A stretch of DNA of 64,000 nt from DASWJZ01 sp963846475 (GCA_963846475.1 CAWJVZ010000003.1:693111-757110), one strand, 5' to 3'. Numbered from the stretch's first letter, positions 53,622-63,266 are shown. Translations and numbers: made by a program. Notes: generated by a model not told the origin, from the letters alone.

Positions 53622-56543
53622 ATGACCAAGGGTAACGGCAAGTCGGCGGGTGATCATGTCACTCCCCAACCCACCGCCTCCGGCGGCGCGTACTCCGCGC
53701 CCGCCAAAAGCGGCGAGGCGGTGAGCACGAAACCGTCGGGCGCGACGGCTGTCCAGCCGCCGGTCTCCGACGCGCCCGGGGTGATCTTCGAGCTCGACGG
53801 CAGGCAGGTCGAGGCGTTGCACGGCGAGACGATCTGGCAGGTGGCGAAGCGGCTCGGCACCGACATCCCGCACCTCTGCTACCAGCCGGAGCCAGGCTAT
53901 CGGCCGGACGGCAATTGCCGGGCCTGCATGGTCGAGGTCGAGGGCGAGCGGGTCTTGGCGGCGTCGTGCATGCGGAAGCCTGCCGTGGGCATGAAGGTAA
54001 AGTCGGCGAGCGAGCGCGCCACCAAGGCGCAGGAGATGGTCATGGAGCTGCTCGTCGCCGACCAGCCAGAGCGCGCGACCTCGCACGACCCGACCTCAAA
54101 ATTCTGGGGCTGGGCGGAGCGGACCGGCACCACCGAGAGCCGCTTCCCGGCCGCCGAGCGCTGGTCGACCGACGCCAGCCACCCCGCGATGCGCGTCAAT
54201 CTCGACGCCTGCATCCAGTGCGGGCTGTGCGTGCGCGCCTGCCGCGAGGTGCAGGTGAACGACGTGATCGGCATGGCCTTTCGGAATGCCGGCGCCAAGG
54301 TGGTGTTCGACTTCGACGACCCGATGGGCGAGTCGACCTGCGTGGCGTGCGGCGAATGCGTGCAGGCCTGCCCGACCGGCGCGCTGATGCCGGCCGCCTA
54401 TCTCGACGAGGCGCAGACCCGAACTGTCTGGCCGGACCGCCAGGTGGATTCGCTCTGCCCCTATTGCGGCGTCGGCTGCCAGGTCACCTACAGCGTCAAG
54501 GACGAGCAGATCGTCTACGCGGAGGGGCGCGACGGGCCGGCCAACAAGAAGCGGCTTTGCGTCAAGGGCCGCTTCGGCTTCGACTACATCCACCATCCGC
54601 ACCGGCTGACGGCGCCGCTGATCCGGCTGCCGGGCGTTGAAAAACATGCGCGGGACCAAGTCGATCCGGCCAATCCGTGGACGCATTTCCGCGAGGCGAG
54701 CTGGGAGGAGGCGCTCGACCTTGCCGCGGCGGGGCTGAAGGGCTTGCGCGACAGGCACGGGCCGAAGGCGCTGGCCGGCTTCGGCTCGGCCAAGGGTTCC
54801 AACGAGGAGGCGTATCTGTTCCAAAAGCTGGTGCGGACCGGCTTCGGCTCCAACAATGTCGACCATTGCACGCGGCTCTGCCACGCCTCGTCGGTCGCCG
54901 CGCTGATGGAGGGGCTGAATTCCGGCGCCGTCACCGCGCCGTTTTCGGCGGCGCTCGACGCCGAGGTGATCATCGTCATCGGCGCCAACCCGACGATCAA
55001 CCACCCGGTGGCGGCGACCTTCATCAAGAACGCCGTGAAGGAGCGCGGCGCCAAGCTGATCGTCATGGATCCGCGCCTGCAGCAGCTGTCCCGCCACGCG
55101 CTCTTCCACCTCGCCTTCAAGCCGGGCAGCGACGTGGCGCTCCTCAACGCCATGCTCCACACGATCGTCGAGGAGAGGCTTTACGACGAGCAGTACATCG
55201 CGGGGTACACCGAGGGCTTCGAGGAGCTCAAGCAAAAGATCCGCGAGTTTCCGCCGGAGAAGATGGAGGCCGTCTGCGGCATCCCGGCGGAAAAAATCCG
55301 CGAGGTGGCGCGACTCTACGCCCGCTCGCGCGCGTCGATCATCTTTTGGGGCATGGGGATCAGCCAGCACGTGCACGGCACCGAGAATGCCCGCTGCCTG
55401 ATTTCCTTGGCGCTGACCACCGGGCAGGTCGGCCGGCCCGGCACCGGGCTGCACCCGCTTCGCGGCCAGAACAACGTGCAGGGGGCCTCGGACGCCGGGC
55501 TGATCCCGATGCTCTATCCGGACTACCAGTCGGTGGAGAAGCCGCAGGTGCGGGCGCTGTTCGAGGCGGCGTGGGGCATGCCGCTCGATCCGCAGCGCGG
55601 TCTGACCGTCGTGGAGATCATGGACGCCATCCATGCCGGCGAGATCCGCGGCATGTATATCGAGGGCGAGAACCCGGCGATGTCGGACCCCGACCTCAAC
55701 CATGCCCGCGAGGCGCTCGCCAAGCTGGAGCACCTCGTGGTGCAGGATCTGTTCCTCACCGAGACGGCCTTCCACGCCGACGTGGTGCTGCCGGCCTCCG
55801 CCTTCGCCGAGAAGGCCGGCACCTTTACCAACACCGATCGGCGCGTGCAGATGGCGCGGCCGGCGATCCGCCCGCCCGGCGACGCCCGCCAGGATTGGTG
55901 GATCATTCAGGAGATCGCCCGCCGCATCGGCCTGGACTGGAATTATGCAGGCCCGGCCGATGTTTTTGCCGAGATGGCGACGGTGATGCCGTCGCTCGAC
56001 AACATCAGCTGGGAGCGGCTGGAGCGCGAGGGGGCGGTAACCTACCCCGTCGACGCGCCGGACAAGCCCGGCAACGAGATCATCTTCTGGGCCGGCTTCC
56101 CGACCGAGAGCGGCCGCGGCAAGATCGTGCCGGCGCGGCTGGTGCCGCCGGACGAAATCCCCGATGCGGAGTTCCCCATGGTATTCTCCACCGGCCGGGT
56201 GCTGGAGCATTGGCACACCGGCTCGATGACGCGCCGCTCCGGCGTCCTCGACGCGTTGGAGCCGGAGGCGGTCGCCTTCATGGCGCCGCGCGCCATGGCG
56301 CAGCGGGGCATCCGGCCGGGCAATTTCGTCCGCCTGCAGACGCGCCGCGGCGCTTTGGAGGTCAGGATCCGCGCCGACCGCGACGTGCCGGACAACATGG
56401 TGTTCATGCCGTTCTGCTACGCGGAAGCGGCGGCCAACCTTCTGACCAACCCGGCGCTCGACCCGTTCGGCAAGATTCCGGAGTACAAGTTCTGCGCCGT
56501 GCGGGTGGCGCCGGCCGAAGCGCAGCGCACCGCGGCGGAGTAG
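53622..56543 (+). CDS. NAD-dependent formate dehydrogenase alpha subunit
   Basis: A 973-residue molybdopterin (Mo or W) enzyme that oxidises formate to CO2. After a low-complexity Ala/Pro/Ser tail of 50 residues comes a NuoG-like part with [2Fe-2S] cysteines (CYQPEPGYRPDGNCRACMVEVEGER) and [4Fe-4S] clusters (CIQCGLCVRAC, CVACGECVQACP, CPYCGVGC). The catalytic domain has the metal-ligand Cys in NVDHCTRLCHASS (about residue 420; Cys, not selenocysteine) and FSTGRVLEHWHTGSMTRRS near the end. Size and partner resemble Fdh1A/FdwA of methylotrophs. An accessory fdhD gene is not in the window. Confidence 0.92.
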   Translation: MTKGNGKSAGDHVTPQPTASGGAYSAPAKSGEAVSTKPSGATAVQPPVSDAPGVIFELDGRQVEALHGETIWQVAKRLGTDIPHLCYQPEPGYRPDGNCRACMVEVEGERVLAASCMRKPAVGMKVKSASERATKAQEMVMELLVADQPERATSHDPTSKFWGWAERTGTTESRFPAAERWSTDASHPAMRVNLDACIQCGLCVRACREVQVNDVIGMAFRNAGAKVVFDFDDPMGESTCVACGECVQACPTGALMPAAYLDEAQTRTVWPDRQVDSLCPYCGVGCQVTYSVKDEQIVYAEGRDGPANKKRLCVKGRFGFDYIHHPHRLTAPLIRLPGVEKHARDQVDPANPWTHFREASWEEALDLAAAGLKGLRDRHGPKALAGFGSAKGSNEEAYLFQKLVRTGFGSNNVDHCTRLCHASSVAALMEGLNSGAVTAPFSAALDAEVIIVIGANPTINHPVAATFIKNAVKERGAKLIVMDPRLQQLSRHALFHLAFKPGSDVALLNAMLHTIVEERLYDEQYIAGYTEGFEELKQKIREFPPEKMEAVCGIPAEKIREVARLYARSRASIIFWGMGISQHVHGTENARCLISLALTTGQVGRPGTGLHPLRGQNNVQGASDAGLIPMLYPDYQSVEKPQVRALFEAAWGMPLDPQRGLTVVEIMDAIHAGEIRGMYIEGENPAMSDPDLNHAREALAKLEHLVVQDLFLTETAFHADVVLPASAFAEKAGTFTNTDRRVQMARPAIRPPGDARQDWWIIQEIARRIGLDWNYAGPADVFAEMATVMPSLDNISWERLEREGAVTYPVDAPDKPGNEIIFWAGFPTESGRGKIVPARLVPPDEIPDAEFPMVFSTGRVLEHWHTGSMTRRSGVLDALEPEAVAFMAPRAMAQRGIRPGNFVRLQTRRGALEVRIRADRDVPDNMVFMPFCYAEAAANLLTNPALDPFGKIPEYKFCAVRVAPAEAQRTAAE

Positions 56544-56685
56544 GGCGGTTCCTCAGGAGAGAGTTCGGCGCGTCTGACAAAGCGCGAAAGCTTTCGCCCG
56601 GCCTACTTTCCTTTTGGTTGCAAGTGCGCGTTGAAAGGTGGATGTTTTCCGACAAGCGAGAGACGTCGCTCGATGGGGGAATGCC

Positions 56686-57309
56686 ATGGACTCGATTACT
56701 GTCGCCAATCTAAAGAAACTCGCGCCGGGCGGTCGGAACGACCTTTACCAGGCCGTTGTCGACAACTGGTCCGCCGCTGAAAACGCCGGCATCAACACGC
56801 CCCTCCGTGCGCAGCACTTTCTGGCTCAACTCGCCACCGAGACAGGATTTCGGCGCATCGACGAGAATATGAACTACTCGGCGAAGGGCCTCCGCGCTAC
56901 ATTCAGCAAGGCTCGCATTTCAGACGCAGATTGCCAGCGGTTAGGTCGCACTGACGATCGTCCAGCCGATCAGCAGGGCATCGCCAACACCGTCTATGGG
57001 GGACAATGGGGCAAGGATAATCTCGGCAACACGCAGCCCGGTGATGGGTGGCTCTATCGCGGCAGTGGCTTCATTCAGACGACGGGGCGCGAAAACTTCC
57101 GTAGGGCCGGCCACGAAAACGATCCCGAGACGCTGCGCACCCCCGGTCCGGGCTTCCTCGCCGCGGTAAGTTATTGGATACAGCGTGGCTGCAACACACC
57201 TGCCGACCAGGACGACGTAAAGGAAGTTCGGAGGCGAATAAATCCTGCATTGCACGCCCTGGATAAGGCGGAAGAGTTTCGGAAAAAGGCGAAACCGATC
57301 TTCGTCTGA
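56686..57309 (+). CDS. GH19-type chitinase/endolysin-like protein
   Basis: A 207-residue protein with a lysozyme-like GH19 domain. LRAQHFLAQLATETGFRRIDENMNYSAKGLRATF holds the catalytic Glu (ATETGF) and YRGSGFIQTTGRENF the GxGxxQxTGRxNY motif; DNLGNTQPGDGW precedes it. There is no signal peptide. Such short proteins are found in phage lysis cassettes and as Rhizobiales orphans; they cleave peptidoglycan or chitin. GGGGGA five bases before the ATG decides the start. No holin or other phage gene is adjacent, and base use is less GC-rich than in the neighbours, which fits transfer. Confidence 0.8.
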   Translation: MDSITVANLKKLAPGGRNDLYQAVVDNWSAAENAGINTPLRAQHFLAQLATETGFRRIDENMNYSAKGLRATFSKARISDADCQRLGRTDDRPADQQGIANTVYGGQWGKDNLGNTQPGDGWLYRGSGFIQTTGRENFRRAGHENDPETLRTPGPGFLAAVSYWIQRGCNTPADQDDVKEVRRRINPALHALDKAEEFRKKAKPIFV

Positions 57310-57405
57310 GATCAAGCCTCCTCCGCGCCGCCAGCGATCCCCGCCGGCTTGTCCACGCCACTGCCGGCACGCTAAGTGCGATCTCGGCTGCCGGAGGGGA
57401 CGGCC

Positions 57406-57894
57406 TTGGACATCGAGCAGGATCTCGCCCGCATCGCGCTGCAGGAGGAGCGGCTCCGCTTCGAGCGCTTCAATTCCACGGCCGCCTGGGAGCTTGGGCT
57501 CTCGCTGAAGGCGGCAGCGGACCGGCGCGGCGCCGGCGTGGCCATCGACATCTCCACCCACGCCCAGCCGCTCTTCTGCCACTACATGGAAGGGACAACT
57601 CCCGACAACGTGGAATGGGTGCGGCGCAAGCGCAACGTGACGCTCCGCTTCTTCCGCAGCTCCTACGCGATCGGCCTGATGTTGAAGCGCGACGGCACCA
57701 CCATCCTCGACAAATACGGACTCGGCCCCGACTTCATGCCGCATGGTGGCTCGTTCCCGATCCGCCTCGCCGGCTCGACCTGCATCGGGGCGATCACCGT
57801 GTCCGGCCTGCCGCAGCGGGACGATCACGACCTGCTGACGCGGACGCTGGCCGAATTTTTCGCCGTGCCGACGGAGGAAATAGCATTGGCCTGA
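57406..57894 (+). CDS. UPF0303 (haem-degrading-domain-like) protein, TTG start
   Basis: A 162-residue protein of the UPF0303/HbpS-like family. AWELGLSLKAAADRRGAGVAIDIS, LFCHYMEGTTPDNVEWVRRKRNVTLRFFRSSYAIGL and GGSFPIRLAGSTCIGAITVSGLPQRDDHDLL match the domain, which in relatives binds haem or corrins. The TTG is chosen because GGAGGGG lies seven bases before it; no ATG is in reach. Function in this organism is unknown. It converges on the aldehyde dehydrogenase gene with a gap of 12 bases. Confidence 0.78.
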   Translation: MDIEQDLARIALQEERLRFERFNSTAAWELGLSLKAAADRRGAGVAIDISTHAQPLFCHYMEGTTPDNVEWVRRKRNVTLRFFRSSYAIGLMLKRDGTTILDKYGLGPDFMPHGGSFPIRLAGSTCIGAITVSGLPQRDDHDLLTRTLAEFFAVPTEEIALA

Positions 57895-57906
57895 GCCGCG
57901 TGCCGG

Positions 57907-58594
57907 CTATCCCAGCTTCACCATGATGTGGCGGGCGACGGTGTAGTCCTCGAGCGCATACATCGACAGGTCCTTGCCGTAGCCGGACTGCTTATAGCCG
58001 CCATGCGGCATCTCGTTGGTCAGCATGAAGTGGCAGTTGATCCAGGTGCAGCCATATTGCAGGCGCGCCGCCGTCGCCATGGCGCGACCCACATCCTTGG
58101 TCCAGACCGAGGAGGCGAGGCCGTAATCGGAATCGTTGGCCCAGGCGACGGCCTCTTCAACGTCGCTGAACGGCGTCACCGACACGACGGGCCCAAACAC
58201 CTCGCGACGGACGATTTCGTCCTCCTGGCGCGCGCCGGCGACAACTGTCGGCTCGTAGAAGAAGCCGTTGCCGTCGCCCGCCATGCCGCCGGTGGCGATC
58301 TCCACGTGCTTCAGGGCTGAGGCGCGCTCGACGAAGCCGGAGACGCGCTCGCGGTGCTTTGCGGAGATCAGCGGGCCGATCTCGTTCTCAGCATCGTCCG
58401 CCCTGTCGTAGCGGATGCTCGACGCCGCTGAGGCGAGCTCGGCGACCAGCTTCTCGTAGATGCCCTTGCCGGCATAGACGCGCGAGGCCGCGGTGCAATC
58501 CTGGCCGGCATTATAGAAGGAGAACGCCTTCAGGCCCGACACGACGGATTCCAGGTCGGCGTCATCGAAGACGATGACCGGCGCCTTGCCGCCG
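57907..58594 (-). CDS. Aldehyde dehydrogenase, C-terminal half only (PatD/gamma-aminobutyraldehyde type)
   Basis: The last 229 or so codons of an NAD-dependent aldehyde dehydrogenase: GGKAPVIVFDDADLE, catalytic Cys in NAGQDCTAASR, EVFGPVVSV and NDSDYGLASSVWT, ending with HGGYKQSGYGKDLSMYALEDYTVARHIMVKLG. The ending is typical of gamma-aminobutyraldehyde dehydrogenases of putrescine breakdown. The N-terminal cofactor half is missing because the sequence switches, in frame, to a membrane-protein gene in the middle of the LELGGK motif (LE-LGG becomes GVIVGG). This is the edge of the alphaproteobacterial part of the contig. Confidence 0.85.
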
Positions 58595-58602
58595 ACGATC
58601 AC
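58585..58602. other. Probable chimeric junction between two genomes
   Basis: At the reverse-strand codons for V-I-V-G-G-K the text changes from an integral membrane protein (VVAPVIVIERPGV) to an aldehyde dehydrogenase (GGKAPVIVFDDADLE). Both sides share GGCGGC-type bases at the joint, which could have misled an assembler. Gene content on either side points to different phyla. Confidence 0.8.
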
Positions 58603-59030
58603 TCCGGGTCGCTCGATCACGATCACCGGAGCGACCACCGCGAAGAACGTGAGCAGGAACAGGCCCGGGACGATCAGCAGCAGGAATCCGATCCGAACGC
58701 GAGCCCGGCCAGGATGCCTGCCAGGAACAGCGGCCCGATCACCGGTGCGGCCGAGCGCAGCAGGGTGCCGACCGTGTGGTCGCGCCGGCCGTCGAGGATG
58801 TCGCGCGCGGCCTCGACCACCATGCCCTGGAACCAATAGCTCGCGATGGTTCCGATCACGAGCACGATCAGCACGCCGAGGATGCTCACGTCGCCGGCGT
58901 AGACGAGTCCGCTGAGGATCGCCACCGGTACGAACACCACCAGCGCCGCCGGAATCAGCAGGGTGAACTGGTCGCGGTAGATCTCGAAGATCCGCTCGAA
59001 GACCCGTGCTGTATCGAGCTTGCCGTTCAT
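58595..59030 (-). CDS. Membrane protein (DUF7847-like), 3' end lost, one frame break
   Basis: About 145 codons remain. MNGKLDTARVFERIFEIYRDQFTLLIPAALVVFVPVAILSGLVYAG begins a protein with several membrane helices; after a frame change near 58,686 it continues RIGFLLLIVPGLFLLTFFAVVAPVIVIERPGV. The E-RPGV followed by a missing A/GRSxxLVxG is the pattern of actinobacterial integral membrane proteins resembling glycerophosphoryl-diester-phosphodiesterase membrane domains. It stops at the junction. It is divergent from the YqgE gene 30 bases away. Confidence 0.6.
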
Positions 59031-59060
59031 GCCGCAGAATGTACGTGGGTGGAGGAAAGC

Positions 59061-59576
59061 GTGCGTGGACATCTTCTGATCGCGGCGCCGTCGCTGTTCG
59101 ACTATTTCCGGCGCACGGTCGTGCTGGTTCTGGAGCACACCGAGGACGGCGCGATGGGCGTGGTCCTCGGCCGCAGCTCGGAGACGCGGGTGGCCGACGC
59201 CGTGCCCGCGCTGGCCGAGCTGCCCGGCGCGGACGACCTCGTGTACCTCGGCGGGCCGGTCTCGCCGCAGTCGGTTGTGGCGCTCGGCGAGTTCGGGCGC
59301 CCGGAGGAGGCCGGCACGCAGGTGGTGGGCTCGCTCGGGACGCTCGACCCGGACGGGGCGAACGACTCACTGGTGCGGCTGCGCGTCTACGCGGGCTACG
59401 CGGGCTGGGGACCGGGCCAGCTCGACGGCGAGCTCGAGGAGGGGGCATGGATCGTCCAGGAGGCCGACCCGGCGGACCCGTTTCGCCCGGGCGACATCTG
59501 GTCGGATGCCCTCGAGCGCAAGGGTGGCCGCTATCGCCTGATGGCCACCATGCCGGCGGATCCCTCGCTGAACTAG
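59061..59576 (+). CDS. YqgE/AlgH-family protein
   Basis: A 171-residue protein. GHLLIAAPSLFDYFRRTVVLVLEHTEDGAMGVVLGR, YLGGPVSPQSVVALGEF, and YAGYAGWGPGQLDGELEEGAWIV are the conserved YqgE/UPF0301 blocks. The role is unclear; AlgH influences alginate regulation in Pseudomonas. The GTG start fits GGAGGA five bases before. The Glu/Asp-rich, Arg-rich GC-heavy style is actinobacterial. Its last codons overlap the 3' part of the GST-like gene on the other strand. Confidence 0.86.
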   Translation: MRGHLLIAAPSLFDYFRRTVVLVLEHTEDGAMGVVLGRSSETRVADAVPALAELPGADDLVYLGGPVSPQSVVALGEFGRPEEAGTQVVGSLGTLDPDGANDSLVRLRVYAGYAGWGPGQLDGELEEGAWIVQEADPADPFRPGDIWSDALERKGGRYRLMATMPADPSLN

Positions 59577-60300
59577 TCGCGGCCGGGCCCAGCGGGAGGC
59601 CGCTCGGGATCGGCGGCCAATCCGGATAGAGGCGGCGCGCCGCGGCCTCGCACGGCCGGCCGCGCACCTGCTGCTCCAGGTCCGCGAACGCGCGCAGCAC
59701 GCCCACGCTGGCGAGGATCTGGAAGTCGGCCGCGTTCGGCTCCGCACCCCCGATCGTGCCGGCGGCGATCAGGCCGTCCACGTGGTCGAGCAGCTCCGGC
59801 AGCTCGGCGATGTTCTGGCGCACCCGCGCCCCGTCGGCGCGCGAGATCTGCGCGAGGCGCCGGATCACCGGCATGAACAGCACCGCGAGCACGCGCGGGG
59901 CGGGCACGTGCATGACCTCGGTGCCCATCCACTGGCGGGCGGAGCTGCTCGTGAGCAGCAGGTGGCGGAACAGGCGGCGCGGCAGCGGCTGGAACACCTG
60001 CTCGCCCCAGCGCTCGGCCTCCTCCACACGCGCGCGCTCCTCGGGGTCAGCCGGGAACAGCGGCGGATCGGGCCGGACCTCGTCGAGGAAGCGCGCGATG
60101 CGGCGCGTGCCCTGGAGCTTGCGCCCGTCGAGCTCGAGCGCCGGAACGGTGAAGCCCTCGAAGCCCGCGAAGCGAACCAGCAGCGGGTGCAGCCCCGGCA
60201 TCAGCCGCACCAGCCGGTGCGGGATGCGCTTGTGGGCGACCATGGCGGCGCCCGCGGCCGCCGCGTTCGAGATCGGCATGACGTAGAGCCGAGTGGGCAC
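59573..60300 (-). CDS. Glutathione S-transferase-like protein
   Basis: A protein of about 240 residues begun at GTG, whose G is the last base of the upstream stop (TAGTG), so translation is probably coupled. RLYVMPISNAAAAGAAMVAHKRIPHRLVRLMPGLHPLLVRFAGFEGFTVPALELDGRKLQGTRRIARFLDEV is a thioredoxin-fold GST N-domain; the rest is helical. It has no clear in-frame stop where the domain should end (about 59,575); a TAG lies one base out of frame there, which suggests a one-base sequence error. The frame otherwise runs on antisense through YqgE. Confidence 0.72.
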
Positions 60301-60860
60301 TAGCTCGCAGCGGCGCACGGCGCGTGCGGCGGCCTTCGCGCGTGCCTGTAGCCCTCGGCCGACACGTGCACGCCGTCGTCGGCGAGCCACTCCGGATGCC
60401 CGCGCACCATCCGGACCCAGTTGAGCACGCGCAGGTTCTCGCGCCGGCTCGCCTCGTCCGCAAGGGCGTGGTTGTAGCCGCGGTAGCTCACGCCCCGGTA
60501 GGGCGGCCGCACGATGTTCGCCCAGACCACGCAGCGGCGCCCGCCCGCCACCTTCATCACGTCGGCGATCGCGGCGCGAAAGCCGTCCACGTCGCCGGGG
60601 TCGTCGTTGGTCCCGAGACTCACGTGGATCACCCGCGGGAGCCGGCTGCCGTAGCGGCGCATCACGTCGTCGCCCTCGGCGGCGTGGCGGCTCACGGACG
60701 TGGACTGCCTCACCCGCCAGCCGGGCAGCTCAGGCGGGATGTAGGGCCGGGTGCCCTCCGCGAGCGAGTCGCCGTTCACGAGCAGGCTGCGCTCCGCCGC
60801 GGACGCGGCCGCCGGGGCGAGCGCCAGACCCGCCGCGAGCAGTGCCAGGGCGCGCTTCAT
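60300..60860 (-). CDS. Secreted SGNH-hydrolase-like protein
   Basis: A 186-residue protein with a signal peptide ending ASAAERS. The catalytic Ser is in LVNGDSLAEGTRPY (GDS), the oxyanion Gly/Asn in HVSLGTNDDPGD and the Asp-His pair in LADDGVHVSAEGY. It would be an esterase or lipase-like enzyme acting outside the membrane. It overlaps the preceding gene (ATGA) and the following one (TAGTG), so it is the middle of a tight operon with an MBOAT acyltransferase, suggesting O-acetylation or deacetylation of a cell-surface polymer. Confidence 0.82.
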   Translation of the reverse strand: MKRALALLAAGLALAPAAASAAERSLLVNGDSLAEGTRPYIPPELPGWRVRQSTSVSRHAAEGDDVMRRYGSRLPRVIHVSLGTNDDPGDVDGFRAAIADVMKVAGGRRCVVWANIVRPPYRGVSYRGYNHALADEASRRENLRVLNWVRMVRGHPEWLADDGVHVSAEGYRHARRPPHAPCAAAS

Positions 60861-61797
60861 CGATCCCGCAGGGCGGGGAAGTCCTCTGCCATGGCGTCGA
60901 GGATAAGACGTACCGGTGCCACGGCTCCCTCGCGCGTGAAGTGCACGCCGTCCGCCTGGCGGGCGAGCACCCGCCTGCCGTCGATCCTCAGCGAGTCGCT
61001 GTACTTGCCGCGGTTGAGCGTGGAGTAGATGTCCACGTAGCGCAGGGCCGAGATCGCCTCGGTGGCTCGCTCCGCGGCCCGGTTCTGCGAGGCGTAGATG
61101 TCGTTGAACTCGGGGTCGCGCGCGGTGGGGGCGGCACCCAGTAGACCGGCCGCTTGCCGTCGCCGGAGAGCACCGAGCCCACGACCGCGACGCGGCGGGC
61201 GAACTCCGTCTCCCAGCCCGGCTCGCCCGGGTCGTAGAGCGAGCCGTCGGCCGTCTGGACGTTGAAGCCGTCGTTGTCGCCGATCGCCATCACCACGACA
61301 TCCGGATCGCGGGCCGCGACCTCCTGCTCGGCGTTGATCTCCCAGTTGAAGAACGCCGGATTCGTGAGGCCGGTGCCGTTTCGGGCCACGGTCGTCACGT
61401 CGAGGAGCCCCTCGGGTGACTGGTCGATCAGGCGCTGCCCCAGGAACTCGGCCTGGGAATCGCCCGTCACGAGCACCTTCAGGGGATTCGCAGCCGTCGG
61501 CTGCCGGAACGCCTGCTGCTGGGTCTTGCGGCGCAGGATCGCGCTCGAGCCCCGCTCGAGCTCCGTGCCCGATGCGGTCTTGTCCTCCTGCCCGAACGCG
61601 AGGTCGAGGCCCTCGCGCGGCAGGTGCAGGCCGATCGCGCCCGCCACGTCGTCGATCGGCCGGGCAACCGACAGCACGATGTCGCGGGTCGGCCCCGGCT
61701 GCATGCCCTCGCCGGCGCGCACCATCGCCTCCGAGTTGAACAGCACGGCGATCGCGAGCGCGATCACGATCACGCCGAGCACGCGGCCGGCGGGCAT
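60857..61797 (-). CDS. DUF459-type secreted SGNH protein, one frame break
   Basis: A membrane-anchored protein of about 310 residues. The N-terminal helix VLGVIVIALAIAVLFNSEAMV is followed by an extracellular SGNH domain with Ser in VTGDSQAEFLGQRL, VMAIGDNDGFNVQTADG and DGVHFTREGAVAPV. A frame change near 61,135 inside a C-run joins KRPVYWVPP to TARDPEFNDIYASQNRAAERA. Proteins like this accompany MBOAT acyltransferases (as AlgX/DltD partner AlgI/DltB) and transfer acyl groups to a wall or capsule polymer. Its ATG lies 35 bases after the MBOAT stop. Confidence 0.78.
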
Positions 61798-61831
61798 GTG
61801 TGAGGTCTCTGTCGCGCGCGGGCTCCATGGC

Positions 61832-63230
61832 TCAGAACTGGAAGTAGATGAACGGGGCCACGCCCTGCTGGCCGACCGCGGCGTCGCTCGCCACGAACAG
61901 CGCGCCCACCGCCAGGCCCTGCACCGCCACGGGCCGCGCCACGAGCCAGGCCTCGGCCTGGCGCCACCAGTCCGGAGGCAGCAGCTGGATCGCCACCGAG
62001 GCCACCACCAGCAGCACGAGCGGAAGGGTCACGAGCGGCGATGGGCCCGAGAGGCCGAGTCCGCCCAGCACGTCGAACGCCGTGGCGAGGTCGGGCGCGC
62101 GGAAGAACACCCATGCGATGCAGACCACGTGGAACGTCACGAGCCAGGCGACCCATGCCGGAACGCGAACCCGCCGTAGCGCTCCCGCACCCAGCGCTCC
62201 GCCGAGAGGCCCGCGCCGTGGATGCCGCCCCAGAGCAGGAAGGTCCACGACGCCCCGTGCCAGAGCCCGCCGAGCAGCATGGTGATCATCACGTTGCGGT
62301 ACGTCTTCAGGCGCCCCTCGCGGTTGCCGCCGAGCGGGATGTAGAGGTAGTCGCGCAGCCAGCGCGAGAGCGTCATGTGCCAGCGGCGCCAGAAGTCCTG
62401 GAGCGAGAGCGCGAGGTACGGGCGGTTGAAGTTCTGAGGCAGCTGGTAGCCGAGCAGCAGCGCAAGCCCGATCGCCAGGTCCGTGTAGCCGGAGAAGTCG
62501 CAGTAGATCTGCGCGGCGAACGCGTAGAAGGCGAGCGTGATCTCCGCCCCGGAGTGCGCCGAGGGATCGTTGTAGACCGGGTCGACCACCCGCCGCGCCA
62601 GCTCGTCGGCGATCACCGTCTTCTTGAGCAGGCCGCCGACGATCAGGAAGATCGCCGGCCCGGCGAGCACAGTGCGCGGATCGCGCGGCGTGCGCAGCTG
62701 GGGGAGCAGCTCGTTGGCGCGCACGATCGGGCCGGCCACGAGGTGGGGGAAGAACGCCTGGAGGATGGCGACCTCCACGAGCGGGGCGGCGCGGGTCTCG
62801 CCGCGGTACACGTCCACCACGTAGGAGATCGCCTGGAAGGTGAAGAACGAGATCCCGATCGGGAGCACGATCTGGACCAGCGGGAGCGGGAGCCGAGCCC
62901 GATCGAGTCGAGGGCGTTGTCCGTCTCCGAGACGAAGAAGCTCAGGTACTTGAAGACGGCGAGCAGGCCGAGGTCGAATGCCACCGCGGCGATCAGCGCG
63001 CGCTTGCGCGCGGCCTCGGACGGGCTCCGCGCGATCACCTGTGCGGCCACCGTGTTGACCACGCTGGAGGCGATCAGCAGCAGCACCCAGCGCCAGTCGA
63101 TCCAGCCGTAGAAGAGGTACGAGGCCGCCAGGATGAATGGCCGCCAGGCGCGCGGGTGCGGCATCAGCGCCCAGGACAGGACGAACACGACCACGAAGAA
63201 GGCCGCGAACTCGATCGTCGGAAAGCTCAT
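61832..63230 (-). CDS. MBOAT-family O-acyltransferase (AlgI/DltB-like), two frame breaks
   Basis: A polytopic membrane acyltransferase of about 465 residues. SYLFYGWIDWRWVLLL opens it; GISFFTFQAISYVVDVYRGE, LQDFWRRWHMTLSRWLRDYLYIPLGGNR and LGGLWHGASWTFLLWGGIHG (catalytic His) are the MBOAT core; the C-terminus ends APFIYFQF. Frame changes near 62,890 and 62,163 interrupt it without loss of conserved text. It moves an acyl group across the membrane to the secreted SGNH partners encoded downstream. Confidence 0.85.
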
Positions 63231-63266
63231 CGCCGCTGATTCTGGCTCGCGGCGGGGCTGTCTAGC

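Noticed and set aside
54096..56216. Long open frame opposite the formate dehydrogenase alpha gene
   Set aside because: Antisense shadow; no recognisable motif and His/Arg-rich composition.
57907..60390. An 827-codon open frame on the minus strand
   Set aside because: It joins the GST-like domain, antisense of YqgE, part of a membrane protein and the aldehyde dehydrogenase tail. It is a by-product of high GC, an indel and the contig joint, not one protein.
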